A stretch of DNA of 59,190 nt from Aureimonas altamirensis (GCF_001463885.1 NZ_BBWQ01000023.1:1-59190), one strand, 5' to 3'; shown: positions 47,496 through 57,605, numbered from the stretch's first letter. Numbers and translations: made by a program. Notes: a model not told the origin generated them from the sequence alone.

Positions 47496-48434
47496 ATGAT
47501 GCGGCTGACCCCTGTCATCCTTGCAACAATGTCCATCCTGACGGTACCGGCCACCGCCGCCGATGGCTCGGCCTGTGCGGCCCCCCGGTTTTCCGATGTC
47601 GGCTGGACGGACATCACGGCCACGACGGCCGTCGCCAACGAACTCCTGACTGCCCTCGGCTACAGCCCGGACGTGTCCGTGCTTTCGGTGGCGATCACCT
47701 TCCGGGCGCTCGAGCAGGGCGACACCGACGTCTTCCTGGGCAACTGGATGCCGCTGCAGGAGCCCATCGCGACCCCGCTGATCGATTCCGGCGCCATCGA
47801 AGTGGCCGCCGTCAACCTGACGGGCGCGCGCATCGGCTTTGCCGTCCCGCAGTCCACCTACGATGCCGGTTTGAAGACCTATGCCGACATCGACGGCTTC
47901 AAGGACAAGCTGGAAGGGCAGATCTACGGTATCGAGGCCGGCAGCAGCGCCAACGAGACCATCCAAAAGATGATCACCGACGATACGTTCGGCCTCGGCG
48001 ATTTCGTCCTGGTGGAATCCAGCGAACAAGCCATGCTGGCGCAGGTGTCTTCGCGCATGCGCCAGAATGGCGATGTCCTGTTTTTCGGCTGGCAGCCGCA
48101 CCCGATGAACCTCAACCACGATCTCGCCTATCTGGCCGACGGCAACGACGTGTTCGGCCCCGATGACGGCGGCGCCACCGTGCAGACGGTAACCCGGAAG
48201 GGCCTTTCCACCGATTGCCCGAACCTCGGCGCGCTGTTGTCCAACCTCGTCTTCGACGTCGCCATGGAAGACCGCTTGATGAGCGACATCATCGACAAGG
48301 GCATGCAGCCGGATGCGGCCGCCCTTGCGTGGTTGAAGGAGAACCCGGAGACGCTGGCCCGCTGGCTCGATGGCGTGACCACGCTGGACGGGCAACCCGG
48401 CCTTGCCGCCGTGGAAGCCAGCCTCGGCGGCTGA
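47496..48434 (+). CDS. choX: Choline/quaternary-ammonium binding protein, ChoX type, without permease or ATPase
   Basis: 312 aa with a signal peptide (cleavage near ATAAD). It has the type II fold of glycine-betaine/choline binding proteins. Trp residues matching the ChoX cation-pi box are seen at W37 (VGWTD), W84 (GNWMP) and W199 (FGWQPHPMN). It captures a quaternary amine such as choline, carnitine or betaine in the periplasm. Unlike a normal cho operon, no choV or choW follows; the neighbours are a CdhR-type regulator and carnitine enzymes, so carnitine is a reasonable ligand. GAAGGAAG precedes the ATG. Confidence 0.82.
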   Translation: MMRLTPVILATMSILTVPATAADGSACAAPRFSDVGWTDITATTAVANELLTALGYSPDVSVLSVAITFRALEQGDTDVFLGNWMPLQEPIATPLIDSGAIEVAAVNLTGARIGFAVPQSTYDAGLKTYADIDGFKDKLEGQIYGIEAGSSANETIQKMITDDTFGLGDFVLVESSEQAMLAQVSSRMRQNGDVLFFGWQPHPMNLNHDLAYLADGNDVFGPDDGGATVQTVTRKGLSTDCPNLGALLSNLVFDVAMEDRLMSDIIDKGMQPDAAALAWLKENPETLARWLDGVTTLDGQPGLAAVEASLGG

Positions 48435-49400
48435 TCAGCCGCGCCCCCTCCGCGCCGCGGAGGGCGCCTGCCCGTAATGGCGGCGGAAGGCGCGCGACAG
48501 CGCCGAGATGGACGAGAAGCCGCTGCGATCGGCGATTTCGGCCATCGACAGATTGGTATCCACCACAAGGCGGCGCGCCTGGGCGATCCGCAATTTCAGG
48601 AAATAGGCCGCCGGCGACATCTCGACCATGCGCCGGAACAGAAGCTCCAGATTGCGTGTGGACAGGCCGACGCGCAGCGCGATGGCGGCCATCGTCAACG
48701 GCCGGTCCAGATGGGTCTCCATGATGCGGATTGCCTCGGCGACGCGCGGCTCGTGCCGGCGGATACGCCCCAGGGAAACGACGGGCTGGGTATCGCCCGC
48801 GGCCCGCATTTCCTCGTAGATATACAGGCTCGCCACGTCGAGCGCGGCGGAATAGCCGTTGCGCGCGCGGATCAGCGTCAACATCAGGTCCAGCGCCGGC
48901 GTGGCGCCGCCCGTGGTGTAGATGGCACCGTCGCCGACGAACCGGTCGGGCACCACCTCGACATGCGGAAAGCGCGCCGCGAAATCCTCCAGATCCTCCC
49001 AATGGGTCGTGGCGCGCCGTCCGTCCAGCAGGCCGGCCAGCGCAAGCACCCAGGCGCCGGCCTCGACGCCGAACACCATGTCGGCGCGGCGGACGCCCTT
49101 TCGGACGGCCATCAGCGTTTCGGGCGTCGCCTGCCGCTCTGCCCCGAAAGCCGCAACGAGGACCAGCAGCGGGCCGCAGGCATCGGCATCGAAACGGCCT
49201 TCGACGGCCACCGGCACGCCGCAACTGGCGCAAGGCGCCGATCCATCCATGGAAAACAGCCGCCAACGATAGGCTTCCCGGCCAAGAACCCGGTTGGCGC
49301 CGCGCAGCGGGTCCAGCGCCGTGGCAAGCGACATAAGGGAGAAGCCCGGAAACAACAGGAGGGAAACGTCCAGCGTATCGTCGGTCTCGGTGAAGATCAT
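48435..49400 (-). CDS. cdhR: GATase1-like AraC-family regulator, CdhR (carnitine) type
   Basis: 321 aa. It has an N-terminal DJ-1/PfpI-like domain (about residues 10-175, with VFGVEAGAWVLALAGLLDG) and a C-terminal AraC double helix-turn-helix (about 220-315). CdhR in Pseudomonas activates carnitine dehydrogenase genes. Divergence from the dehydrocarnitine-cleaving enzyme and carnitine dehydrogenase genes supports this. I chose the ATG at 49400 because residues before it do not fit the family. The stop abuts the choX stop with no gap. Confidence 0.83.
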   Translation of the reverse strand: MIFTETDDTLDVSLLLFPGFSLMSLATALDPLRGANRVLGREAYRWRLFSMDGSAPCASCGVPVAVEGRFDADACGPLLVLVAAFGAERQATPETLMAVRKGVRRADMVFGVEAGAWVLALAGLLDGRRATTHWEDLEDFAARFPHVEVVPDRFVGDGAIYTTGGATPALDLMLTLIRARNGYSAALDVASLYIYEEMRAAGDTQPVVSLGRIRRHEPRVAEAIRIMETHLDRPLTMAAIALRVGLSTRNLELLFRRMVEMSPAAYFLKLRIAQARRLVVDTNLSMAEIADRSGFSSISALSRAFRRHYGQAPSAARRGRG

Positions 49401-49500
49401 CGCATCGCATAATGTCAAACGGGTTTCGCAGACAGTGTGATGCGGCTTCTTCCTCTCGTCCACCCTTTCCCGAGCATTTCCAGCAACGGAAGGTCAGACG

Positions 49501-50415
49501 ATGCCGCTTTCCATGAACCGCGACGTCTTCATCACCTGCGCGGTGACGGGTTCCGGCGACACGGCCGGGCGCTCGCCGCATGTCCCGGTCACGCCGGCCG
49601 AGATCGCCACATCGGCCATCGATGCGGCCAAGGCCGGCGCGGCCATCGTGCATTGCCACGTCCGTGACCCGGAAACCGGCAAGCCCGCCCGCGACAGGGC
49701 ACTCTACCGCGAAGTCACGGAGCGAATCCGTGATGCGGATGTGGATGTGGTGCTGAACCTGACGGCAGGCATGGGCGGCGACCTCGTCTTCGGAAGCGTC
49801 GAACGCCCCCTCCCCGTGAACGAGGCAGCCACCGACATGGCCGGGGCCACGGAACGGCTTGCCCATATCGCCGAATGCCGGCCGGAAATCTGCACGCTGG
49901 ATTGCGGCACCATGAACTTCAACCTTGGCGACTATGTCATGGTGAATACGCCGGGCACGCTGCGCGAGATGGCCCGGCAGATCACCGCGCTGGGCGTGCG
50001 CCCCGAGATCGAGGCCTTCGATACCGGCCATCTCTGGTTCGCGCGGCAACTGGCGGAAGAGGGCCTGATCGAAGACCCGGTGCTGGTTCAGCTTTGCATG
50101 GGTATTCCCTGGGGCGCGCCCGACGATCTCAACACCTATCTGGCAATGGTGAACGCCATGCCGGCCGGCTGGACCTTCTCTGCCTTCGCCATCGGCCGCA
50201 ACGCCATGGCCTGGCCCGCCGCCGCGGTGCTTGCCGGCGGCAATGTGCGCGTCGGGCTGGAGGACAATCTGCGCCTTGGCAAAGACCGGTTCGCCACCAA
50301 TGCCGAACTGGTGGAGTCCGCCGTGCGCGTGGTGGAGGGCATGGGGGCCCGCATCGTCGGGCCGCAAGCCGTCCGCGAGAAGCTGAAGCTCACCAAACGC
50401 GAGGTCGTGCGATGA
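49501..50415 (+). CDS. 3-keto acid cleavage enzyme (BKACE, DUF849), dehydrocarnitine type
   Basis: 304 aa TIM-barrel zinc enzyme. The ligands are expected in IVHCHVRDPETG and near EAFDTGHLWFA. BKACE enzymes transfer acetyl-CoA onto a 3-keto acid; here 3-dehydrocarnitine plus acetyl-CoA would give betainyl-CoA and acetoacetate. The overlap (ATGA) with carnitine dehydrogenase makes that substrate likely. GGAAGG precedes the ATG; an ATG 4 codons in is less well placed. Confidence 0.9.
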   Translation: MPLSMNRDVFITCAVTGSGDTAGRSPHVPVTPAEIATSAIDAAKAGAAIVHCHVRDPETGKPARDRALYREVTERIRDADVDVVLNLTAGMGGDLVFGSVERPLPVNEAATDMAGATERLAHIAECRPEICTLDCGTMNFNLGDYVMVNTPGTLREMARQITALGVRPEIEAFDTGHLWFARQLAEEGLIEDPVLVQLCMGIPWGAPDDLNTYLAMVNAMPAGWTFSAFAIGRNAMAWPAAAVLAGGNVRVGLEDNLRLGKDRFATNAELVESAVRVVEGMGARIVGPQAVREKLKLTKREVVR

Positions 50416-51899
50416 CGGGCCCGGCAATCGGACGGGCCGCCTGTGTCGGTGGCGGCGTCATCGGCGGGGGCTGGGTGGCCCGGTTCCTGCTGGCCGGCAT
50501 CGATGTGGACGTGTTCGACCCCCACCCGGACGCGCAGCGCATCGTCGGCGAGGTGGTGTCCAATGCCGAGCGCGCCTATGCCATGCTGACTTACGCGCCG
50601 CTGCCGCCGCGCGGCCGCCTTGTCTTTCATGACAGCCTTGCCGAGGCGGTAGCGACGGCGGACTGGATACAGGAAAGCGTGCCCGAGCGGCTGGACCTCA
50701 AGCGAAGCGTTCTGGCTGAGATCGATGCCGCCGCGCAGCCCGGCGCGATAATCGGATCGTCGACGTCGGGGCTCCTGCCCACCGACCTGCAGGCCGAGAT
50801 GGCGCATCCGGAGCGCTTGTTCGTCGCCCATCCCTACAATCCTGTCTATCTTCTTCCGCTGGTGGAACTGGTGGGCGGGCAGCAGACGGACAAGGCGGTC
50901 CTCGGGCGGGCACAGACCGCCCTGCAGGCCATTGGCATGAAGGGCGTCGTCATCCACCGGGAGATCGAGGCCTTTGTCGGCGATCGGCTTCTGGAAGCCC
51001 TGTGGCGCGAGGCGCTGTGGCTCGTCAAGGACGATGTCTGCGACGTCGAAACGCTGGATGACGTGATCCGCTACTCGTTCGGCCTGCGCTGGGCACAGAT
51101 GGGCCTTTTCCAAACCTATCGCATTGCCGGGGGCGAAGCCGGGATGCGGCATTTCCTTCAGCAGTTCGGACCGTGCCTCGCCTGGCCATGGACCAGGCTG
51201 ACCGACGTGCCCGAGATGGACGCGGCGCTTGTCGACAAGATCGCCGCCCAGTCGGACGCCCAGGCCGGCGGGCTGTCGATCCGCGAGCTGGAACGCCTGC
51301 GCGACGAAAACCTGGTCGGCATCCTGCAATCCCTGAAAGCCGGCGACGGCGGCAAGGGCTGGGGCGCGGGCCGGCTGCTGGCCGAGTTCGAGCAGACATT
51401 GCAGGCAAGCGCGTCGCCTTCACCCGACGCGGGCGGCCGTCTGAGGCTGCTGTCGGCAACGGTCAGCCCCGCCTGGATCGACTATAATGGCCACATGACG
51501 GAGCACCGCTATCTCCAGCTTTTCGGCGAGGCGACGGACGCCTTCCTGCGGTTGATCGGCGTCGATGCAGACTATGTGGCAGGCGGAAGCAGCTACTACA
51601 CCGTCGAGAGCCATCTGCGGCATCTGGGCCAGGCCCGCGCCGGCCAGCGCCTCGATGTCGAGACCTTCCTTCTGGGGCATGACGCAAAGCGGCTGCACCT
51701 TGCACATGCGATCACGGACGAGGCCGGCGCGACACTGGCAACGGCGGAGCACATGTTGCTGCATGTCACGGCCGAGCGCGCCGCGCCTGCGCCGCCGGCC
51801 GTGGCGGCAGCGCTAAATGGCGTGGCGCAGCGTGCCGCCCACCTGCCGCGCCCGGACTATGTCGGACGTGCCGTCGCCATGCCGCAGGCCAAGCCGTGA
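50412..51899 (+). CDS. lcdH: L-carnitine dehydrogenase fused to betainyl-CoA thioesterase
   Basis: 495 aa in two parts. Residues 1 to about 320 form a 3-hydroxyacyl-CoA dehydrogenase-like unit with the NAD motif VGGGVIGGGWVARFLLAG, SSTSGLLPTDL and HPYNPVYLLPLVELV; it oxidises carnitine to 3-dehydrocarnitine. Residues from about 340 form a hot-dog thioesterase (WIDYNGHMTEHRYLQLF), expected to hydrolyse betainyl-CoA to glycine betaine. Fused enzymes of this kind are known from Sinorhizobium and relatives. With the upstream BKACE gene, the whole carnitine-to-betaine conversion is encoded by two genes. Confidence 0.9.
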   Translation: MTGPAIGRAACVGGGVIGGGWVARFLLAGIDVDVFDPHPDAQRIVGEVVSNAERAYAMLTYAPLPPRGRLVFHDSLAEAVATADWIQESVPERLDLKRSVLAEIDAAAQPGAIIGSSTSGLLPTDLQAEMAHPERLFVAHPYNPVYLLPLVELVGGQQTDKAVLGRAQTALQAIGMKGVVIHREIEAFVGDRLLEALWREALWLVKDDVCDVETLDDVIRYSFGLRWAQMGLFQTYRIAGGEAGMRHFLQQFGPCLAWPWTRLTDVPEMDAALVDKIAAQSDAQAGGLSIRELERLRDENLVGILQSLKAGDGGKGWGAGRLLAEFEQTLQASASPSPDAGGRLRLLSATVSPAWIDYNGHMTEHRYLQLFGEATDAFLRLIGVDADYVAGGSSYYTVESHLRHLGQARAGQRLDVETFLLGHDAKRLHLAHAITDEAGATLATAEHMLLHVTAERAAPAPPAVAAALNGVAQRAAHLPRPDYVGRAVAMPQAKP

Positions 51900-52595
51900 T
51901 CAGATGATGGTGCGCAGCCGATGGCTTTGCGGATGCACCATCCGCACATGGGTGATCGGCCGCGTCAGGATGAAGGTCAGCCGCTCTGCCACGAAAACCG
52001 GCTGGCCTGCCGGCAGGGCAAGATAACCCGCCTCCGCCTCGGTTGCGGCAGCCGCCAGGAAGCTGAGTTCCGCATAGGAGAAGGGCGCGTTGTTGACCAG
52101 CCATTCATTGGGGCCGATGGCACGAAAGGCCTCGTCCCGGGCGGTCGGGACGGCGTCGAGGCTGATGAGCCTGTCCTCGTACTGATATGGCTTGCCGTCC
52201 GCGCGATGCAGGCATGCGATAGCCAGAACGGGCCGCCCCACGGGCACGCCCAGCCGGCGCGCATCGGCCGGGCCGGCGGCGTGCTCGGTGCGCGTCAGCA
52301 AAGCATAATCATAGGTCTGGCCGAGCGCCGCGATCTCTTCCCCTACGATGGGGATGGACAGCCGGGCCTGCCGGACGGGGTTCAGCGCAACGCGGGTGCC
52401 GGCCTTGCGCTTGCGCTCCAGAAGGCCGGTGCGCGCCAGCTCCTGCAAAGCGCGGTTGACGGTGGCCCGCGCCGCGCCGAACTCGTCCGCCAGGGCCGCC
52501 TCGCCGGGGATGAGCGTGCCCGGCGGCCAGACCTTGTCGCCGATGCGCCGGGCGATCTCGTCCTTGATGGTGCGAAAGGATACCCGCTCGTTCAT
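51900..52595 (-). CDS. hutC: Histidine utilisation repressor HutC
   Basis: 231 aa. It has a GntR winged helix (about residues 8-70, DEFGAARATVNRALQELA) and a C-terminal UTRA ligand domain. HutC represses hut genes until urocanate binds. The ATG at 52595 overlaps the hutF stop (ATGA). The open frame to 52808 is an alternate frame of hutF. The stop abuts that of the carnitine dehydrogenase gene. The operator at 54001-54016 is a plausible target. Confidence 0.92.
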   Translation of the reverse strand: MNERVSFRTIKDEIARRIGDKVWPPGTLIPGEAALADEFGAARATVNRALQELARTGLLERKRKAGTRVALNPVRQARLSIPIVGEEIAALGQTYDYALLTRTEHAAGPADARRLGVPVGRPVLAIACLHRADGKPYQYEDRLISLDAVPTARDEAFRAIGPNEWLVNNAPFSYAELSFLAAAATEAEAGYLALPAGQPVFVAERLTFILTRPITHVRMVHPQSHRLRTII

Positions 52596-53953
52596 GAAAG
52601 CTGCGTCAGCCGCGACAGCGTCCTGGCGTAGCGCGCCTCGAGCGCCGCGCGTGCCACATGCCGCCCGGCTTGCACGCTGTGTCGCCCGGCCGACCACACA
52701 TCCGTTATGGCGCGGGAATCGGCGGTGAAGACGAACGCGTCGATCAGGCCGTCGCCCTTGCCGGAGCCCGCCAGGCGGCCGGCATCCAGCGCGACGAGAT
52801 CCGCCCACTTGCCGGGGGCGATGGCGCCACTGTCACGGCCGAGCGCCCGCGCGCCACCGGCCAGGGCGGCATCGTAGAGGCGGCGGCCGACGGATCCGCC
52901 GGGCTCGGCAAGCACGGCCCGGCCCCGATGCTTCAGCCTTTGGGAATATTCGAGCTGTCGCAATTCCTCCCCCGTCGAGATGCGGATGTTGGAATCAGAG
53001 CCTATGCCGAAATGGCCGCCGGCCGAAAGATAATCGACGCCGTTGAAGATGCCGTCGCCCAGATTGGCCTCGGTCACCGGGCACAGGCCGGCCACCGCGC
53101 CGCTGCGCGCCAGTCGTTCCGTTTCGTCCTGCGTCATGTGGGTGGCGTGGATCAGGCACCAGCGCGCATCCACGTCGTGATTGTCGAACAGCCATTCCAC
53201 CGGACGCGCGCCCGTGGCGGCCACCACCTCTTCTATCTCGAGTTCCTGTTCCGCGATGTGCATGTGAAGCGGGCCGGATTTGCGCAACGCCGCAGCCTCG
53301 GCAAGGCTTTGCGCCGATACCGCGCGCAGCGAATGCGGCGCAATGCCCAGCGCCGCATCGCCCGGCAGGCGGGCGAGCGCCGTTTCGGCATCCGAGACGA
53401 GCCGCAGGAAGGAATCCGTATCGTTGAAAAAGCGCTGCTGGCCGCCGGCCAGGGGCCGCCCATCCAGCCCGCCCTGCTGATACAGCACGGGCAGCAGCGT
53501 CAGGCCGATGCCGCTATCGCCCGCCGCGGCGATGATCCGCTCCGAAAGCTCGGCCAGATTGTCGTAAGGCACGCCGCCGGGCGCGCGATGCAGGTAATGG
53601 AACTCGGCCACCGCGGCAAAGCCCGCCTCCTGCATCTCCATGAAGGCAAACGCCGCGATGGCCTCGATCTCGTCGGGCGTCAGCACGTCGAGAAAGCGAT
53701 ACATCAATTCGCGCCAGGTCCAGAAGCTGTCCCGCCCAGCCGGCCCCCGCCATTCGGTCAGGCCCGCCATGGCACGTTGAAACGTATGGCTGTGCAGATT
53801 GGACAGGGCCGGCAGCAGCACCGGAACGGACAGGTCGGACGCATGATCCTTAGCCGGCTCCACGGCTTTGATCCTGCCGTCGCTGCCGATGGTGACGACG
53901 AGGTCGTCGCGCCATCCATCCGGTGTCAGGGCTGTCGCGGCTTTGATACGCAT
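52592..53953 (-). CDS. hutF: Formimidoylglutamate deiminase HutF
   Basis: 453 aa amidohydrolase. Metal ligands are seen in NLHSHTFQRA (HxH), HMHIAEQ, LIHATHMT and the Asp in GIGSDSNIRIS. It converts N-formimidoyl-glutamate to N-formylglutamate and ammonia. With hutG this defines the five-step histidine pathway, which ends in glutamate and formate. It is divergent from hutI and overlaps hutC. Confidence 0.94.
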   Translation of the reverse strand: MRIKAATALTPDGWRDDLVVTIGSDGRIKAVEPAKDHASDLSVPVLLPALSNLHSHTFQRAMAGLTEWRGPAGRDSFWTWRELMYRFLDVLTPDEIEAIAAFAFMEMQEAGFAAVAEFHYLHRAPGGVPYDNLAELSERIIAAAGDSGIGLTLLPVLYQQGGLDGRPLAGGQQRFFNDTDSFLRLVSDAETALARLPGDAALGIAPHSLRAVSAQSLAEAAALRKSGPLHMHIAEQELEIEEVVAATGARPVEWLFDNHDVDARWCLIHATHMTQDETERLARSGAVAGLCPVTEANLGDGIFNGVDYLSAGGHFGIGSDSNIRISTGEELRQLEYSQRLKHRGRAVLAEPGGSVGRRLYDAALAGGARALGRDSGAIAPGKWADLVALDAGRLAGSGKGDGLIDAFVFTADSRAITDVWSAGRHSVQAGRHVARAALEARYARTLSRLTQLS

Positions 53954-54000
53954 GCTGCTGCCTCCATCACGTCAGGCCGGGATTATGCCCGATTGACTTT

Positions 54001-54016
54001 TTATGTCTATACATAA
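54001..54016. promoter_or_regulatory. HutC-like operator between hutF and hutI
   Basis: TTATGTCTATACATAA has 6-bp inverted arms (TTATGT/ACATAA) around CTAT, containing the TGTCTATACA core typical of GntR/HutC operators. It lies 48 bases upstream of hutF and 40 bases upstream of hutI, so it can control both directions. Confidence 0.65.
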
Positions 54017-54019
54017 TAG

Positions 54020-54035
54020 CGTTTCACGTGAAATG
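54020..54035. other. parS-like palindrome
   Basis: The 16 bases CGTTTCACGTGAAATG match the chromosomal ParB site TGTTTCACGTGAAACA at 13 positions, including the whole 13-base core GTTTCACGTGAAA. It lies in the hutF-hutI gap. It may be a true parS or a chance palindrome. Confidence 0.35.
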
Positions 54036-54055
54036 ACGCATCAGGGAGATGAGCC

Positions 54056-55261
54056 GTGGCCATACGCCTTCTGACCGATCTCACGCTTTGTACCATGGCC
54101 GGGCCAGAGCCCTACGGGACAGTCAAGGACGGCGCACTTGCGCTGGAGGACGGCCGCATCGCCTATGCGGGCCCGATCGCGGATTTGCCCGAGCGCTTCC
54201 GTGGCGTAGCGGCGGAAAGCCAGGGTGGCCGCGTCGCGACGCCGGCGCTGATCGACTGCCACACGCATCTGGTTTTCGGCGGCGACCGGGCCCGCGAGTT
54301 CGAGATGCGGCTGACGGGCAAGTCCTATGAGGAGATCGCCCGGGCCGGCGGCGGCATCATCTCTACCGTAGCGGCGACGCGCGCGTTGGACGCGGCAGCG
54401 TTGGCCGATGCAGCCCGGCCGCGCCTGGACGCCCTTCTGGCGGAAGGCGTCGGCACGGTCGAGATCAAGTCCGGCTACGGGCTGACCATCGACGCCGAGC
54501 TCGCCATGCTGCGTGCCGCCCGCCAACTCGGCCGCGAAAGGCAGGTCCGGGTGCGGACCACCTGGCTTGCCGCACACAGCCTGCCGCCCGAGTACAAGCA
54601 GCGCGCCGATGACTATATCGCCGAGGTCGTTCTGCCCGGCATGGATGCCGGCGCAGCGGAAGGCCTCATCGACGCCGTCGATGCCTTCTGCGAAGGCATC
54701 GCCTTTTCCGTGGCCGAGGTTTCCCGCGTTTTCGAGCATGCCGCCAGGCTCGGCCTGCCGGTCAAGCTGCATGCGGAGCAATTGTCCAATCTCGGCGGCG
54801 CAGCGAGGGCGGCCGGCTTCGGCGCCCAGTCGGCCGACCATCTCGAATATCTGGACGATGCCGGCATTGCCGCCATGCAGCGGGCCGGCACCGTGGCGGT
54901 GATGCTGCCCGGCGCCTATTACACGCTGCGGGAAACGCAGGCTCCGCCGGTTGCCGCCCTTCGTGCGGCCGGTGTGCCGATGGCGCTGGCAACGGACTGC
55001 AACCCCGGGACATCGCCCCTCACCTCCCTGCTCATGGCCATGAATATGGGCGCGACCCTGTTCCGCATGACGCCGGAGGAAACGCTGGCGGGCGTCACCC
55101 GCCATGCCGCCAGGGCACTGGGGCTGGAGGACGAGATCGGAACGCTGCAGGCGGGCAAGCGCGCGGAGATCGCCATCTGGTCGATCGCACATCCCGCCGA
55201 ACTGTCCTACCGCATCGGCTTCAACCCGCTTCACGCAATCATTCTCGGGTCTTCGCAATGA
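54056..55261 (+). CDS. hutI: Imidazolonepropionase HutI
   Basis: 401 aa amidohydrolase with the metal-binding HxH in [13 protein letters not shown], and later HAEQLSNLG and ATDCNPGT. It hydrolyses imidazolonepropionate to formimidoylglutamate. It starts with GTG at 54056, supported by GGGAG about 9 bases upstream, and leads the coupled hutI-H-G-U operon (ATGA overlaps throughout). Confidence 0.94.
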   Translation: MAIRLLTDLTLCTMAGPEPYGTVKDGALALEDGRIAYAGPIADLPERFRGVAAESQGGRVATPALIDCHTHLVFGGDRAREFEMRLTGKSYEEIARAGGGIISTVAATRALDAAALADAARPRLDALLAEGVGTVEIKSGYGLTIDAELAMLRAARQLGRERQVRVRTTWLAAHSLPPEYKQRADDYIAEVVLPGMDAGAAEGLIDAVDAFCEGIAFSVAEVSRVFEHAARLGLPVKLHAEQLSNLGGAARAAGFGAQSADHLEYLDDAGIAAMQRAGTVAVMLPGAYYTLRETQAPPVAALRAAGVPMALATDCNPGTSPLTSLLMAMNMGATLFRMTPEETLAGVTRHAARALGLEDEIGTLQAGKRAEIAIWSIAHPAELSYRIGFNPLHAIILGSSQ

Positions 55262-56799
55262 GCATCATCCTCACACCCGGCAAGGTCACACTGGCGACGC
55301 TGGAATCCATCTATCGCGGCAGCGGGTCGGTAACGCTGGACGCCGCCTTTCGGCCGGCCATCGCGGCCGCCGCCGCCCGCATCGCGGAGATCGCCGGCGG
55401 CGGCGACGCCGTCTATGGCGTCAATACCGGCTTCGGCAAACTGGCCAGCGTGCGCATCGCGGCGGGCGACGTCGCGACTTTGCAGCGTAATCTCATCCTG
55501 TCGCATTGCTGCGGCGTCGGCGAGCAGCTACCCGACCCCATCGTACGGCTGATCATGGCCACCAAGCTCATCTCCCTCGGCAGGGGCGCGTCGGGCGTGC
55601 GCCCGCAGATCGTGGAACTGATCGAGGCCATGCTGGCGCACGGGATTTTGCCGGTCATCCCGGGCCAGGGCTCGGTGGGCGCGTCGGGCGACCTGGCCCC
55701 GCTGGCACATATGGCGGCTGCCATGATCGGCGAAGGCAGGGTGCGCGTGGATGGCGTCGACATGGCCGCGGGAGACGCCTTGCAGCGGCACGGACTGGAA
55801 CCGGTCGTGCTGGCCGCCAAGGAGGGCCTTGCCCTGATCAACGGCACGCAGGTTTCGACTGCGCTGGCGCTGGCAGGACTGTTCCGGGCGCATCGGGCAT
55901 CGGCGGCAGCGCTGGTGACGGGGGCCCTCTCCACCGACGCGGCCATGGGCTCGTCCGCGCCCTTCCACGAAGAAATCCACCTGCTGCGCGGCCACCAGGG
56001 GCAGATCGATGCCGCAACGGCCCTGCGCGGGCTTCTTGCCGGCTCGCAGATCCGCGACAGCCATCTGGAGGGCGACGAGCGCGTTCAGGATCCCTATTGC
56101 ATCCGCTGCCAGCCGCAGGTCGACGGCGCTTGCCTGGACCTGCTCCGGCAGGCGGGGCGCACGCTGCGCATCGAGGCGAATGCCGTTACCGACAACCCCC
56201 TCGTCCTGTCTGACGGACAGGTTCTGTCGGGCGGCAATTTCCATGCGGAGCCGGTCGCGCTTGCGGCCGACCAGATCGCCCTTGCCGTCTGCGAGATCGG
56301 CGCCATCGCACAAAGGCGCATCGCGCTTCTGGTGGACCCTGCTTTGTCCTTCGGCCTGCCGGCCTTTCTGGCGCGCAATCCCGGGCTGAACTCCGGACTG
56401 ATGATCGCGGAGGTCACCTCCGCCGCGCTGATGTCGGAAAACAAGCAGATGTCGCATCCGGCATCGGTGGATTCCACGCCCACCTCCGCCAATCAGGAAG
56501 ACCATGTCTCCATGGCCTGCCACGGTGCGCGTCGGCTTCAGCTTATGACGGCCAATTTGTTCGGTATCGTCGGCATCGAGGCGCTGACGGCCGCCCAGGG
56601 TGTCGAGTTTCGCCACCCCTTGAAGACGGGCACGGAACTTCTGAAAGCGCAGGCCGCGATCCGCAGCCGCATAGCCACCCTCGACGAGGATCGCTACATG
56701 GCAAACGACCTGGCGGCCGCCGCCGCGATGGTAGAGGATGGCAGCCTGACGAATGCCGTGTCCAGAGGCCTCCTTCCGACGCTGGAGGACGCCGCATGA
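55258..56799 (+). CDS. hutH: Histidine ammonia-lyase HutH
   Basis: 513 aa, typical length. The self-forming MIO cofactor triad is A142-S143-G144 in [15 protein letters not shown]. Family segments [11 protein letters not shown] and [15 protein letters not shown] are intact. It converts histidine to urocanate and ammonia. It overlaps hutI by 4 bases and hutG by 4 bases. Confidence 0.96.
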   Translation: MSIILTPGKVTLATLESIYRGSGSVTLDAAFRPAIAAAAARIAEIAGGGDAVYGVNTGFGKLASVRIAAGDVATLQRNLILSHCCGVGEQLPDPIVRLIMATKLISLGRGASGVRPQIVELIEAMLAHGILPVIPGQGSVGASGDLAPLAHMAAAMIGEGRVRVDGVDMAAGDALQRHGLEPVVLAAKEGLALINGTQVSTALALAGLFRAHRASAAALVTGALSTDAAMGSSAPFHEEIHLLRGHQGQIDAATALRGLLAGSQIRDSHLEGDERVQDPYCIRCQPQVDGACLDLLRQAGRTLRIEANAVTDNPLVLSDGQVLSGGNFHAEPVALAADQIALAVCEIGAIAQRRIALLVDPALSFGLPAFLARNPGLNSGLMIAEVTSAALMSENKQMSHPASVDSTPTSANQEDHVSMACHGARRLQLMTANLFGIVGIEALTAAQGVEFRHPLKTGTELLKAQAAIRSRIATLDEDRYMANDLAAAAAMVEDGSLTNAVSRGLLPTLEDAA

Positions 56800-57601
56800 G
56801 CGTCTTTAAGGTCAGGCAGGGCGACGGGCCCGTCATCCTTGCCTATCCCCACTCCGGTACGCTGGTGCCCGACGAGATCGCCGCGCGCTTCAACGCGCAA
56901 GGGCATTTGCTGCGCGATACCGACTGGCATCTGCCGACGCTGTACCATGGCCTGCTGGCCGGCGCGACGCATGTGGAAGCGACGTTCCACCGCTATGTCA
57001 TCGATGCCAATCGCGACCCGTCCGGCGCAAGCCTCTATCCGGGACAGAACACGACCGGGCTGATCCCGCTGACGGATTTCGACAACCAGCCGATCTGGAA
57101 GCCGGGCGAAGAGCCGACAGAGGACGACCGGGCCATGCGGCTGGAGCAGTTCCATGCGCCGTATCACGCCGCTCTTCGCGCCGAGATCGAGCGCGTGCGC
57201 CGGCGGCACGGCGTTGCCATCCTCTATGATTGTCATTCGATCCGCTCGGTCATCCCCCATCTGTTCGAGGGCCGGCTGCCCGACCTGAACATCGGCACCG
57301 ACAATGGCAAGACGGCTGTACCCTCGATCCAGCAGGCGGCAGCGGACGTCGCGGCCGCCGCCGCACCCACCTTCACCCATGTCGTCAACGGACGCTTTCG
57401 CGGCGGCTGGACGACCCGCCACTACGGCCAGCCGCAGACCGGGGTCCACGCCATCCAGATGGAACTGGCGCAGGCCACGCATCTTGCCGCCGAAAGCCCT
57501 CCCTTCGCCTACGACGACGCCCGCGCTGCACCGCTTCGCGATACGCTGTCGGCCCTTCTCAACCGCATCGATGCCCTCGCCGCCGAACTGAAAGGTGATG
57601 C

Positions 57602-57605
<4 letters not shown>
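56796..57605 (+). CDS. hutG: N-formylglutamate deformylase HutG
   Basis: 269 aa of the N-formylglutamate amidohydrolase family. [15 protein letters not shown] at the N-terminus, [16 protein letters not shown] in the middle and [11 protein letters not shown] are conserved family elements. It releases formate from N-formylglutamate to give glutamate, the last step after HutF. It overlaps hutH and hutU. Confidence 0.93.
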
